Positions 44,079 through 52,102 of a DNA stretch of 64,000 nucleotides are shown in pieces. The notes beneath the pieces were generated by a model. The model did no database searches, was not told the origin of the DNA, and saw only the letters and a program-made list of their open reading frames with translations. This stretch comes from Hymenobacter sp. 15J16-1T3B. Its GTDB lineage: Bacteria > Bacteroidota > Bacteroidia > Cytophagales > Hymenobacteraceae. The stretch spans positions 682,001 to 746,000 of the forward strand of contig NZ_JAJFAV010000001.1 in NCBI RefSeq assembly GCF_020711235.1, written 5' to 3'. The position numbers and the translations under genes are program-made. Every line of letters begins with the position of its first letter. Position 1 is the first letter of the stretch.

Positions 44079-44621
44079 CTAGGCGAGGGTGTAGGGGGCC
44101 ATTTCCCGCTCGTAGCGGCCGTCGGCCATGGCGCGGCGGGCGGCGCGGCGCAGCAGGGGCATCAGCAGGCCGAGCACCCCGGGCACGTTGGTGTCGGAGA
44201 GGTGCACGGCCACGCCCATCTGCCAGAACTTCTTCGGAGTGCTGCGCTGGTCGGTGAGCCCGTCGGCGGCCATGCCGTAGGCAATTTTGAGCATGTTCTC
44301 GAAGCCCGCGTGGCCGGGGCTGATGGTAACGCGGAAGCGCGTGGGCGCGCTGCTGGTGCTGAAAAAGCGGTGGTGCACCCCGCGCGGTACGGTGGCCGTG
44401 TCGCCGGGGCGCAGCGTGCGCACCTGCCGGCCCACCTGCACCTGCAGCTCGCCCGCGAGGCACTCAAAATGCTCGTCGAAGCTGCGGTGGTAGTGCAGGG
44501 CGTTGCCGCCGCCGGGCTTCAGGTCGACGTCGAGGACGGTGTCGGGGCCGCCGGGCTCCTGGGCGTACTTCACGAAGTGCACCACGTCGCCGATGATGGG
44601 GTTTTCAAAAGTCCGTTTCAT
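44079..44621 (-). CDS. Cupin-domain protein
   Basis: A 180-residue small beta-barrel protein. Cupin motif 1 is LHYHRSFDEHFECLAGELQV (metal-binding His/His/Glu), motif 2 is PRGVHHRFFSTSSAPTRF. The C-terminal helices (VLGLLMPLLRRAARRAM) may associate with membrane. ATG 44621 is chosen as the start of homology. It is divergent from AraC 2 and followed by the tiny membrane gene. It may bind a small ligand or metal; reaction unknown. Confidence 0.88.
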   Translation of the reverse strand: MKRTFENPIIGDVVHFVKYAQEPGGPDTVLDVDLKPGGGNALHYHRSFDEHFECLAGELQVQVGRQVRTLRPGDTATVPRGVHHRFFSTSSAPTRFRVTISPGHAGFENMLKIAYGMAADGLTDQRSTPKKFWQMGVAVHLSDTNVPGVLGLLMPLLRRAARRAMADGRYEREMAPYTLA

Positions 44622-44691
44622 AGGGGTTGTGTGGGGTTGGGGTTGACGGTTCAAAGGTCCGGCCGCCGCCGGCATTGGGACTTTTCCCCGA

Positions 44692-44719
44692 CGGAGTTTG
44701 CGCTTTTCAAAAGCGGAGT
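44692..44719 (+). promoter_or_regulatory. CGGAGT direct repeat upstream of AraC 2
   Basis: CGGAGT at 44692-44697 and 44714-44719, spacing 22, with TTTGCGCTTTTC between, as at AraC 1. It lies 13-40 bases before the AraC 2 ATG and between the divergent cupin promoter and the regulator, which fits auto-regulation plus control of the cupin operon. Confidence 0.55.
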
Positions 44720-44731
44720 ATTTTTACCCCA

Positions 44732-45787
44732 ATGAGCAGCTGGGAATCCTATCAAGTGCACGGCGACGACCTGGGCGAGCTGGTGCGGGTGCAGGCGGAG
44801 CCCACCCCGGGCTTGCTGACGCTGCACACGCACGCCGCCCTGCGCCCGGAAGTGGGGCAGCTGGAAACCCACGACTACCTGCTGCCCGGCGGCTTGCTGC
44901 TCTCCGAAATATCCGGGCACCTGCACCGGCCCCTGACCTTCGTGCAGGACGTGGCCGAGCCGTGGGTGGGCCTGCTCTACCAGTTTCGGGGCCACGCCGA
45001 CTCGTGGATGGACGGCACCCGGCAGTCGTTGGTGCCCACCGGCCAGCACAACCTGCTCTGGGAAGACGCCCAGCGGCTGACTCACACCCTGTACCCCGAC
45101 GCGCAGGGCCAGTACCGCGCTTTTCACCTCAAGCTCGGCGTGGGCTTGTTTGCCGATCTGGTGGAAAACAACGCCGAGTGGCTTACGCTGTACCGCGCGC
45201 GCCTGCCCCGGCAGGAGCCCTTTTTGCTGCTGCGCGAGGCCGCGGCCGTGGCGCCGCCGGTTACGCAGCTCATCGGCCAGATTCTGCAGTGCCCCTACGC
45301 CGGCGTGCTCAAGCGGGTGTTTTTGGAGGCGCGTTTCATGGATATGTTCGTGGAGCAGCAGAGCTATTTCCTGCGCCACGTAGCCGAGCCGCGCCCCCGC
45401 CGCTCCGACCGCGACCTGTTCCACGCCATACGCCACCACCTCGACGCGCACTACGCCGCGCCGCCCAGCCTGCTCGAGCTGGCCCGGCTGTTCGGCCTGA
45501 ACGACTTCAAGCTCAAACGCGGCTTCAAGGCGGAATTTGGCACCACCGTCTTCGGCTACGTGGCCAACAAGCGCCTAAGCGAAGCCCGCGCCCTGCTCGA
45601 AACCACCGCCCGGCCCGTGCAGGAAATCGGCGAGGATGTGGGCTTCGCCAACCCGGCCCACTTCGCCACGGCCTTCCGCAAGAAGTTCGGCGTGGCGCCC
45701 TCGCAGGTGCGCCGCGACCCCGCCCTGCTCAAAGCCGCCGGGCAGGCTGCTCAATCAATAGCAAAGGAAACCAGCCCGTCATCCTGA
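44732..45787 (+). CDS. AraC-family transcriptional regulator 2
   Basis: A 351-residue paralogue of the regulator at 42830. N-terminal ligand-binding half (YLLPGGLLLSEISGHLHRPLTF ... DSWMDGTRQSLVPTGQHN), then C-terminal double HTH (SLLELARLFGLNDFKLKRGFKAEFGTTVFGYV; IGEDVGFANPAHFATAFRKKFGVAPSQVRRDPALL). ATG 44732 lies just past the CGGAGT repeats. The last residues (about IAKETSPSS) and the stop codon come from the CATCCTGAG repeat that begins at 45778, so the repeat has trimmed or extended this tail. Confidence 0.92.
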   Translation: MSSWESYQVHGDDLGELVRVQAEPTPGLLTLHTHAALRPEVGQLETHDYLLPGGLLLSEISGHLHRPLTFVQDVAEPWVGLLYQFRGHADSWMDGTRQSLVPTGQHNLLWEDAQRLTHTLYPDAQGQYRAFHLKLGVGLFADLVENNAEWLTLYRARLPRQEPFLLLREAAAVAPPVTQLIGQILQCPYAGVLKRVFLEARFMDMFVEQQSYFLRHVAEPRPRRSDRDLFHAIRHHLDAHYAAPPSLLELARLFGLNDFKLKRGFKAEFGTTVFGYVANKRLSEARALLETTARPVQEIGEDVGFANPAHFATAFRKKFGVAPSQVRRDPALLKAAGQAAQSIAKETSPSS

Positions 45788-45998
45788 GGAATAGGAGGAA
45801 TAGAACGTCATCCTGAGCAGAGCGAAGGACCTTCCTCCAACTCCGCACCGCCGTTGCCGACGGAGTGCGGCCGCTTTTCACTCTTATAGCAAAGAAGCGC
45901 AGCTACCGCGGCCCGTACGAATTGGGCGTTGGTGGCTGCGCTTCTCAGTTGGTGCGGGGTGCGAGGAAGATCCTTCGCCTAGGGCTCAGGATGACGAG
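45778..45998. repeat. CATCCTGAG-family composite element, large copy
   Basis: Contains GTCATCCTGAG at 45778 and again at 45807, an inverted partner at 45963-45996 (GAGGAAGATCCTTCG to CAGGATGACG), an inner hairpin 45843-45870, and a stem AGAAGCGCAG (45893-45902) with 45936-45945. Its right half is homologous to the element at 27551 in reverse orientation. It fills the gap between AraC 2 and the Gfo/Idh/MocA gene; no gene is seen inside. Confidence 0.85.
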
Positions 45999-46032
45999 CG
46001 GATTATGCTCTTGCCCCCATTGCTGACTACGG

Positions 46033-47481
46033 CTACGCCTGCTTCGGCTCCGGTCCGCGGAACACATCCGTGCCTTGCACGGCCGGCAGCTTCACCGGCC
46101 GGCCCTCGCGTGCCGATTGGTACAGCGCTTCCATAATGCGGTGGTCCTGCAGGCCTTCTTCGCCGGGCGTGTGCGGGGGCTGGTTTTTCAGGATGCACTC
46201 CGAAAAGTGGTCCATTTCGGCCGCAAACTGATTTTTCTCGCTGAGCGTAATCTGGTTCTGCATCTTAGCCGGCCCTTCGGCGTGCGAGGTTTGCAGCTTC
46301 TGGCCAGTATAAGCGTAGGCGTTGTCGACGTGGATCCAACCCCGCTCGGCACTCACGCGGTAGAAGCGCGAGTCGTGGGTGTTGTAGTCGGTCACGCAGT
46401 TGACGACGACGCCCTCCGGGAAGCGCAGCTGAAACGACATCATTTCCTCGATTTCCTTGAACAGCGGGTTGCCGGGCGAGCTGTAGGTGTAGGCAAATAC
46501 CTCGGTGGGCTCAGTGCCGAGCACGAAGCGGGAGGTGTTGAGGCAGTACAGGCCGATGTCGGGCAGGGCGCCGCCGCCGGCCAGGGCTTTTTTGTGGCGC
46601 CAGTGCTCGGGGTTGGCCGAGCTTTGGCTGTTCTGCGCCTCGATGTACTTGGGCTTGCCAAACTTGCTGTTGCGCACCATGTCGCGCACCTGCCGGTTGT
46701 AGGGCTCGTACTGAATGCGGTAGGCTATCATCAGCTTCACGCCCGCCTTCTTGCAGGCGTCTATCATCAATTCGCACTCCCGGGCCGAGGTGGCCATGGG
46801 CTTTTCGCAGAGAATGTGCTTGCCGGTGCTGGCCCCGCGGATGACGTACTCCGCGTGCAGGGAGTTGGGCAGCACGATATAGATGGCCTTGACCTCGGGG
46901 TTGTCCTTGAGCTTTTCGTAGTCTTGGTAACTGTAGCAGCTCTCGGGCGTGATGCCGTACTGCGCGGCCACTTTTTTGAGCTTTTCGGGCGAGCCGCTGA
47001 CCAAGGCCACCGGCTTGGACTTCTTGCACTCCCCGAACGCCGGCAGGATTTCCTCCAAGGACAAATGCCCCAGCCCGACGATGGCGTAGCCCACGCGCTG
47101 CTCGGGCGGCAGCGGCGTGGGCACCGGCCCCGACTGCGGGTCCACGTCCGATTTCCAGGCCTCCAGCTCGATGGGCTGGTCGACGCCCGCGGGCACCTTG
47201 GCCGGCGGCGACACCGCTTCGGACGAAGGCACCGTCTGGCCCCCGGGCGCGGTGTAGGTAGTCGACGCATCCACCTCCGCGGCCGGCGTGCCGGTGGTGG
47301 GCGTGCCGGGTTTGGCTTCGGCCGCCGAGCCGCTGCCCCCGCCGGAATTGCAGCTGGCCAGCGTGGTAGCGGCCACGCCCACGGCCAAGCCGCGGCCCGC
47401 CAGGCTCAGAAATTCCTTGCGCGACACCTCCTGGCCGGCGTGGCGCAGCACAGTGTTCAATAGTTCGTTGGTGATGGACAT
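46033..47481 (-). CDS. Gfo/Idh/MocA-family oxidoreductase, exported lipoprotein
   Basis: A 482-residue NAD(P)-dependent oxidoreductase like glucose-fructose oxidoreductase. Leader SRKEFLSLAGRGLAVGVAATTLASC looks like a Tat-type signal with a lipobox Cys near residue 44. A low-complexity linker runs to about residue 105. Rossmann fold: YAIVGLGHLSLEEILPAF, VSGSPEKLKKVAAQYGI, catalytic HILCEKPMATSARE (Lys in EKP). The C-terminal alpha/beta domain has GGGALPDIGLYCLNTSRF. Exported members usually keep a tightly bound cofactor. The sugar substrate is unknown. ATG 47481 is chosen over a longer frame. Confidence 0.9.
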   Translation of the reverse strand: MSITNELLNTVLRHAGQEVSRKEFLSLAGRGLAVGVAATTLASCNSGGGSGSAAEAKPGTPTTGTPAAEVDASTTYTAPGGQTVPSSEAVSPPAKVPAGVDQPIELEAWKSDVDPQSGPVPTPLPPEQRVGYAIVGLGHLSLEEILPAFGECKKSKPVALVSGSPEKLKKVAAQYGITPESCYSYQDYEKLKDNPEVKAIYIVLPNSLHAEYVIRGASTGKHILCEKPMATSARECELMIDACKKAGVKLMIAYRIQYEPYNRQVRDMVRNSKFGKPKYIEAQNSQSSANPEHWRHKKALAGGGALPDIGLYCLNTSRFVLGTEPTEVFAYTYSSPGNPLFKEIEEMMSFQLRFPEGVVVNCVTDYNTHDSRFYRVSAERGWIHVDNAYAYTGQKLQTSHAEGPAKMQNQITLSEKNQFAAEMDHFSECILKNQPPHTPGEEGLQDHRIMEALYQSAREGRPVKLPAVQGTDVFRGPEPKQA

Positions 47482-47608
47482 CAGCGTGATTGGTTGTGGT
47501 AAGGACGGGGCGCCCGGCGCGGCGGCAGGGCACGCGCCGGCGGCGGACAGGATTAAATCATACCTAGCCCGGCAAGAAAAGGTTGGTAGCATAGTAGTTG
47601 CCGCTGGG

Positions 47609-48442
47609 CTAGTCGGCGCCGTCCGGGTCCGGGAACTGCGGCGGCTCGGTGGCGTACGGGCCGTGCTCGGGCTTGGTGGCGGAGCCCGCCAGCACGGCGC
47701 AGGCCAGCGGCGCTCCTTGATATATGCGCTGAAACAGCACCGCCGCCAGCCACATGGCCGGAATCGGGGCCAGCCAATAGATCCAGAGGTGCTCGTAGCG
47801 GCCGGCACCTACGGCCGCGCCCAGGCTGCGCGCTGGGTTTAGGCTCATGCCCGACAGCGGCGCCTCGAACGCCACGTACACGGCTAGCAGCGCGCCCACC
47901 AGCCAGCCCGTAAACCGGCGCAGCCGCTCGGCGTGCAGGGCGTAGAGCAGCACCCACATCAGCACGCCGGATATGACCACCTCGGCCAGCACGGCCACCC
48001 ACACGCCGGCCGGGCCCGGCTCGGTCAGGTTGAAGTTGACGTCGGGATGGGCATACCAGCGCTGCAGGGCGTAGCTCAGCAGCTTGCCCGCCGCCGCGCC
48101 GCCGGCGCACTGAAACACGATGTACCAAAACGCATCGGCGCCGCGCAGGCTGCCCAGGTGCCAGAACGCTAGCGTCACGGCCGGGTTGATGTGGGCTCCG
48201 GAGCGTTGGCCCCAGGGGCTATAGGTGATGCCCACCACCACCAACCCCACCACCACCGCCAGCACGCTGCGGCGCAGCAGCTCGTTTTCGCCCAGCCAAG
48301 CCCGCAGCGGCAGATCGGGGTGGTTCAGGAGCACGCTGCTCACGCTGGTAACCGCGAGGAAAGCCGCCACGCCGGCGGCTTCGGTGAGGTAGTACGACCA
48401 GTGCCGGCGCAGCGCCGCGGTCAGGGATGCTACTAGTGCCAT
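47609..48442 (-). CDS. MIP-family channel (aquaporin/glycerol facilitator-like)
   Basis: A 277-residue membrane channel with six hydrophobic helices and the two hallmark half-helices GAHINPAVTLAFWH (near residue 85) and GMSLNPARSLGAAV (near 200). These NPA boxes line a pore for water, glycerol or small solutes. The Arg after the second NPA is present (NPAR). The position-5-type residues after it look aquaporin-like rather than clear glycerol type, but I would not decide. The C-terminal tail (PEHGPYATEPPQFPDPDGAD) is hydrophilic. ATG 48442 is preferred. Confidence 0.9.
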   Translation of the reverse strand: MALVASLTAALRRHWSYYLTEAAGVAAFLAVTSVSSVLLNHPDLPLRAWLGENELLRRSVLAVVVGLVVVGITYSPWGQRSGAHINPAVTLAFWHLGSLRGADAFWYIVFQCAGGAAAGKLLSYALQRWYAHPDVNFNLTEPGPAGVWVAVLAEVVISGVLMWVLLYALHAERLRRFTGWLVGALLAVYVAFEAPLSGMSLNPARSLGAAVGAGRYEHLWIYWLAPIPAMWLAAVLFQRIYQGAPLACAVLAGSATKPEHGPYATEPPQFPDPDGAD

Positions 48443-48460
48443 GGGCCACAAAACAGAAGC

Positions 48461-48494
48461 GCGCCGCGTCGCCCCCGGAAGGGCAGCGCGGCGC
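48461..48494 (-). terminator. Possible terminator after DUF5686 gene
   Basis: GC-rich stem (48461-48474 with 48481-48494, two mismatches), CCGGAA loop, between the DUF5686 stop and the channel start. No clear T-run, so uncertain. Confidence 0.4.
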
Positions 48495-48548
48495 GGCAAA
48501 GCTCGTGGTATGTAACGGCCCGCGGGCGGCGGGGTTCGAAACGCTGCT

Positions 48549-51074
48549 TTACAGCTTAAACTGAGCGCACACTTTCACCCCAAAATTCTTGACGCCCGGC
48601 AGGTCGCGGTAGGTCAGGCGGTGCAGAAAATCGACGCGCACAAACTTGAAGATGTTCTCCACGCCGTAGCCCAGCTCGGCGTAGGGCGTGCCCGGCGTCA
48701 GGGCCCGGAACGTGGGCTGCGGCACGCCGGTGGCGTCGACGGGTGGCGTGGTGTTCTGGTTGGCCTTGCTCACCGTGCCGTAGAGCAGGTTGCCAGAGGC
48801 CACCAGGCGCCAGTCGAGCTTCTTGAGCAGCGGCACCGAGTTGATGAACAGCCCTTCGAAGTAGTGTTCGGCGTGCAGGGAGGCGTACCGGTCGCTCACG
48901 AACTCCGAGTAGCGCATCAGGTTGTAGGCGTTCGAAGTGTAGATGGGCGACTCGTTGCCGAGGTGGTTTTTGAGCACCGGGTAAGGCACCGTGCTCGGAA
49001 TGTAGCCCGCGTCGAAGATGTACTCGGTGCGGCCCAGCTGCCCGAGCTGCACGCTCTGCTGCACCGACACGTTGAACTTCTGGTACTCAAAGTCGCTGCC
49101 GAGCACGCCGGGCAGGCCTAGGGTGTAGCGCAGCGTAAACACCGGCCACTTCATCGAGCCCACGGCGTAGCGGCGGTTCTGGTTCTGAATCAGCACCTCG
49201 CCCGGGGCGTAGCGCGACTCCAGAATCAGCTCCGAGAGGTTGAAGTTCTGCGCCGTCGGGGCGCCCTGCTCGTGGTTGTCGGTGGTGTAGTAGGTGAAGT
49301 TGTAGAGCGGGTCGAAGCGCTGGTGGCGCAGCGTAAGCTTCTGGGTGAAGTTGTGGAACAGGTCCGACTGCGCCGTCATCGAGGTCATGTCGCGCCACAG
49401 CGGCAGGCCGGGCTTGATGTTGCCGAAGCGGGCGGCGGCTTCAAACAGCGGGCTTTCCAGGGCCAGCTCGTTGTCGAGCAGGGCCACCAGGTCGATGTCG
49501 TGGCTGTACTTGGCGCTGAATACCGTCCAGTTTGGGCGGTTCAGAATGCGGTCCACCGAGAGGCCGTACTTAAATTCCCCGTCGCGGGTGCCGTAGGCGG
49601 TGTAGCCTTTCAGCAGCCAGTTCGGACTCAGCTCCGGGGTGCTGCGGAAGCCCACGCGCAGGCGGTGGCCCTCCACGTTGTTCCAGGTGTAGGTGCTCAG
49701 GATGGGGCCCAGCTCGAAGCGGCCGCGCGGGCCCAGCTCCTCGTAGCCGTTCACCACCAAGTCGGCCACTTCCAGGAAGGTGCGCACCGAGGGCAGCTTG
49801 CCCACCGAGTCGAGCACCGTGAGCGTGCGCGTTTCCTGCGCCGACAGCGTATCGGGGCGGTTCTGGGCGAAGAAGGAGGCCGGCGTCTTCAGCGCGTTCG
49901 GGTCGGCGGCGAAGGGCTGGTCGTAGAACGGCAGGTCGTGCGGCTGCCCGGCCTGGAAGTTGGAGTTGACGGTGTTGAAGCGCACCAGCAGGCCGGTTTG
50001 CTTGGGCGTGGGCTTCATGCCCACCACCACGCGGGTGCGCTGCGGCAGCCAGGGCCCGGCCGCCGAGGGCGTCAGGTCCTGGTACACCCGGATCTGATCC
50101 ACGAAGTTGATGTTGGCCTTCGGGTCCACGCTCAGGTCCACCCGGCGCAGGGCATAGGAGTCGGTGGTAATCCAGATGCGGCCAGTGAAGGCCAAATCCT
50201 GGGCCCGGCGCGGAAACACCTTGAGCTGGTAGCAGCGGTTCGCACCAATCTGCACCGTGTCCTCCAGGTCGTAGTCGTAGGTGATGCGCCAGCCGTCGGC
50301 AATGGGCGAGATGAAATCCTTGCCCATCACCACCTGCCAGTTCGGGTAGAAGTCGTAATCCTGAAACGAGGAGCCGAGCACCTGCGAGAGCAGCGTGCCG
50401 TCGCGCGGGGCCACGCCGTGCAGCTGGCTGTGTTTGATTTCCTCCCGCTCGCGGTTGGGCCGGTGACGCACGAAGTAGCGCGACATTACCTCCGAGGCAA
50501 ACAGGGGCACGGTGGGCTTGCCGTTGGCGTTGCGCTCCATTTCCCCCACCGACGAGGCCACCGAGGCCATGTCGCGAATTACTTTACGCTTGGCCAGCCG
50601 GTCGGTAATGTCCGACAACGACACCTCGATGCGGTTGTAGCTGTCGAATTCAAAGGCGTCGAGCCGACTTTTGTCGTTCTGCTTTTTGTGCTGCTGCACC
50701 TTGCGCAGAATGGCGTAGGCCGGGTTTTCGGTGGAGCGAATGACCACTTCGCCCAGCTGCTGGGCCGCCGAGGCCAGGGCGAAGTTCACCGCCTGGGGCG
50801 TCTGGGTGCGGCTCACCTTGCGGGTGCGCGGCTTGTAGCCCACCGCCGAAGCCGACAGCGAATCGGCCGGCTGGGTCAGAATGAGTTCGTACCGGCCGTT
50901 CTCGTCGGCCGTGGCGCCGGCGCTGGTGCCCTTCACGTACACCGAGGCAAACGGCACGGGTTGCCCGTTGCCGGCTTCGGTGACTTGTCCAGAAAATACA
51001 ATTCGTTGGGCCACGGCGGGCTGCACGCCCAATGCCAGGAGCAGTACTCCCAGCCACGCATACGCGTACTTCAT
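48549..51074 (-). CDS. DUF5686 outer-membrane protein with carboxypeptidase-regulatory-like domain
   Basis: An 841-residue exported Bacteroidota protein. Signal peptide MKYAYAWLGVLLLALGV to VAQ, then a carboxypeptidase-D regulatory-like plug (FSGQVTEAGNGQPVPFASVYVKGTSAGATADENGRYEL, about residues 27-105). The long DUF5686 part has beta-strand-rich barrel-like segments ending in KNFGVKVCAQFKL, where the terminal aromatic-x-Leu is typical of outer-membrane barrels. Function unknown; the plug domain is shared with TonB-dependent receptors. ATG 51074 is chosen for the signal peptide. Confidence 0.88.
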   Translation of the reverse strand: MKYAYAWLGVLLLALGVQPAVAQRIVFSGQVTEAGNGQPVPFASVYVKGTSAGATADENGRYELILTQPADSLSASAVGYKPRTRKVSRTQTPQAVNFALASAAQQLGEVVIRSTENPAYAILRKVQQHKKQNDKSRLDAFEFDSYNRIEVSLSDITDRLAKRKVIRDMASVASSVGEMERNANGKPTVPLFASEVMSRYFVRHRPNREREEIKHSQLHGVAPRDGTLLSQVLGSSFQDYDFYPNWQVVMGKDFISPIADGWRITYDYDLEDTVQIGANRCYQLKVFPRRAQDLAFTGRIWITTDSYALRRVDLSVDPKANINFVDQIRVYQDLTPSAAGPWLPQRTRVVVGMKPTPKQTGLLVRFNTVNSNFQAGQPHDLPFYDQPFAADPNALKTPASFFAQNRPDTLSAQETRTLTVLDSVGKLPSVRTFLEVADLVVNGYEELGPRGRFELGPILSTYTWNNVEGHRLRVGFRSTPELSPNWLLKGYTAYGTRDGEFKYGLSVDRILNRPNWTVFSAKYSHDIDLVALLDNELALESPLFEAAARFGNIKPGLPLWRDMTSMTAQSDLFHNFTQKLTLRHQRFDPLYNFTYYTTDNHEQGAPTAQNFNLSELILESRYAPGEVLIQNQNRRYAVGSMKWPVFTLRYTLGLPGVLGSDFEYQKFNVSVQQSVQLGQLGRTEYIFDAGYIPSTVPYPVLKNHLGNESPIYTSNAYNLMRYSEFVSDRYASLHAEHYFEGLFINSVPLLKKLDWRLVASGNLLYGTVSKANQNTTPPVDATGVPQPTFRALTPGTPYAELGYGVENIFKFVRVDFLHRLTYRDLPGVKNFGVKVCAQFKL

Positions 51075-51561
51075 AACACGCTTCTCTCGGTCGACACCTC
51101 CTGGTGAGACGACGCTAGGCAACAAATACTTTGACGATAAGTCGCCCAAATCATTTCGGTTCTTAATAACGTGCTGACTGCCAATCATATATTTTCAACC
51201 TTTCTTGCTGGCGAACCGGTAGTCGGGTGGGAGGGGCAGCGGCGTATTAGGGGGAGGTACAGCTAGGAGGCGGGAACCCGCCGGTTGGTTGCCTGCCGGC
51301 TCTCACATAAACTGGGGAGGTCGGCGGGCGGGTAAGCAGATGAGTAAGCAGCAAGGGCACGCGGCGAGGCCGTCACCGGAACCTACCACGAGTCTAAATC
51401 CAGTACAAATATCGGTACTAACGCGTTAGAAATGAAGGTCTAAAGCGAAAAGCTTTTGGCAAAGGGCCCTGCGGCCTCTGCGGCGCCTTTTTACCCGTTG
51501 GTCGGCCTCACTACGTCCGGCGAAGCGGGTGGCCCGACTGAGGTACAGACGGGCCAAATGC
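51075..51561. other. Intergenic stretch without recognised gene
   Basis: About 490 bases between the DUF5686 gene and the tRNA terminator. AT-rich spots near 51120-51200 and 51395-51430 may hold the DUF5686 promoter. Short open frames here start without any leader or homology, so I list none. Confidence 0.5.
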
Positions 51562-51600
51562 AAAACGACCCGGCCGCCGCAATGGCAACCGGGTCGTTTT
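51562..51600 (-). terminator. Terminator of tRNA-fMet
   Basis: 12-bp stem AAAACGACCCGG (51562-51573) with 51589-51600, T-run on the minus strand, immediately beyond the tRNA 3' end. Confidence 0.8.
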
Positions 51601-51607
51601 ATCGAGG

Positions 51608-51680
<73 letters not shown>

Positions 51681-51757
51681 CTGTTTGGTAATGCAAAAGT
51701 AATAGTCTTTTTCGGATTCGCCACTCTTGGGGTTGCACAAAGCGGAAATGATGGGCC

Positions 51758-51788
51758 TTTAGGCTGATAATCAGTGCAAATAATTTTG
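51758..51788 (+). promoter_or_regulatory. Candidate Bacteroidota promoter
   Basis: TAATTTTG at 51781-51788 is a perfect TAnnTTTG minus-7 element; CTTTA at about 51757-51761 fits minus-33, with a spacer of 19-20 bases. It would drive the small lipoprotein gene at 51848. Confidence 0.6.
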
Positions 51789-51847
51789 CCGGCATCCCGG
51801 CTGCCGCGGGCCGTACGAGCAAGCAGCACCATCTTTTGTCACCCGTT

Positions 51848-52030
51848 ATGCGTCTTTTGCTCCACCGCGCCGCGCTATTACTACTAGCTGCCGGCCTGCT
51901 TACCGCCTGCAATGCCAACCACGACACCGACCAGCTGTCCATCGAGTCGCCCACGACGCGCCACAGCACCGCGCCCGAACCCGACAGCAGCGGCTATTCG
52001 GTGGACAGCTCCACGACGGTGCAGGAATAA
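51848..52030 (+). CDS. Small lipoprotein of unknown function
   Basis: A 60-residue predicted lipoprotein. MRLLLHRAALLLLAAGLLTAC ends in the lipobox LTAC (Cys21). The short mature part is hydrophilic, Ser/Thr/Asp-rich (STAPEPDSSGYSVDSSTTVQE) with no domain. ATG 51848 follows a good TAnnTTTG promoter. Such minimal lipoproteins are common in Bacteroidota; no function can be stated. Confidence 0.65.
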   Translation: MRLLLHRAALLLLAAGLLTACNANHDTDQLSIESPTTRHSTAPEPDSSGYSVDSSTTVQE

Positions 52031-52102
52031 GGGAAGAGACTGGGCGTTTGGAAGTTGGCAGCCTGGCCTTCTAGCTCCTAACCGCCTGTTCCCCTTGCCC
52101 TA

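Noticed and set aside
51189-51460. Short open frames upstream of the tRNA
   Set aside because: No leader, homology or coding bias could be seen, and they overlap the tRNA or its terminator.
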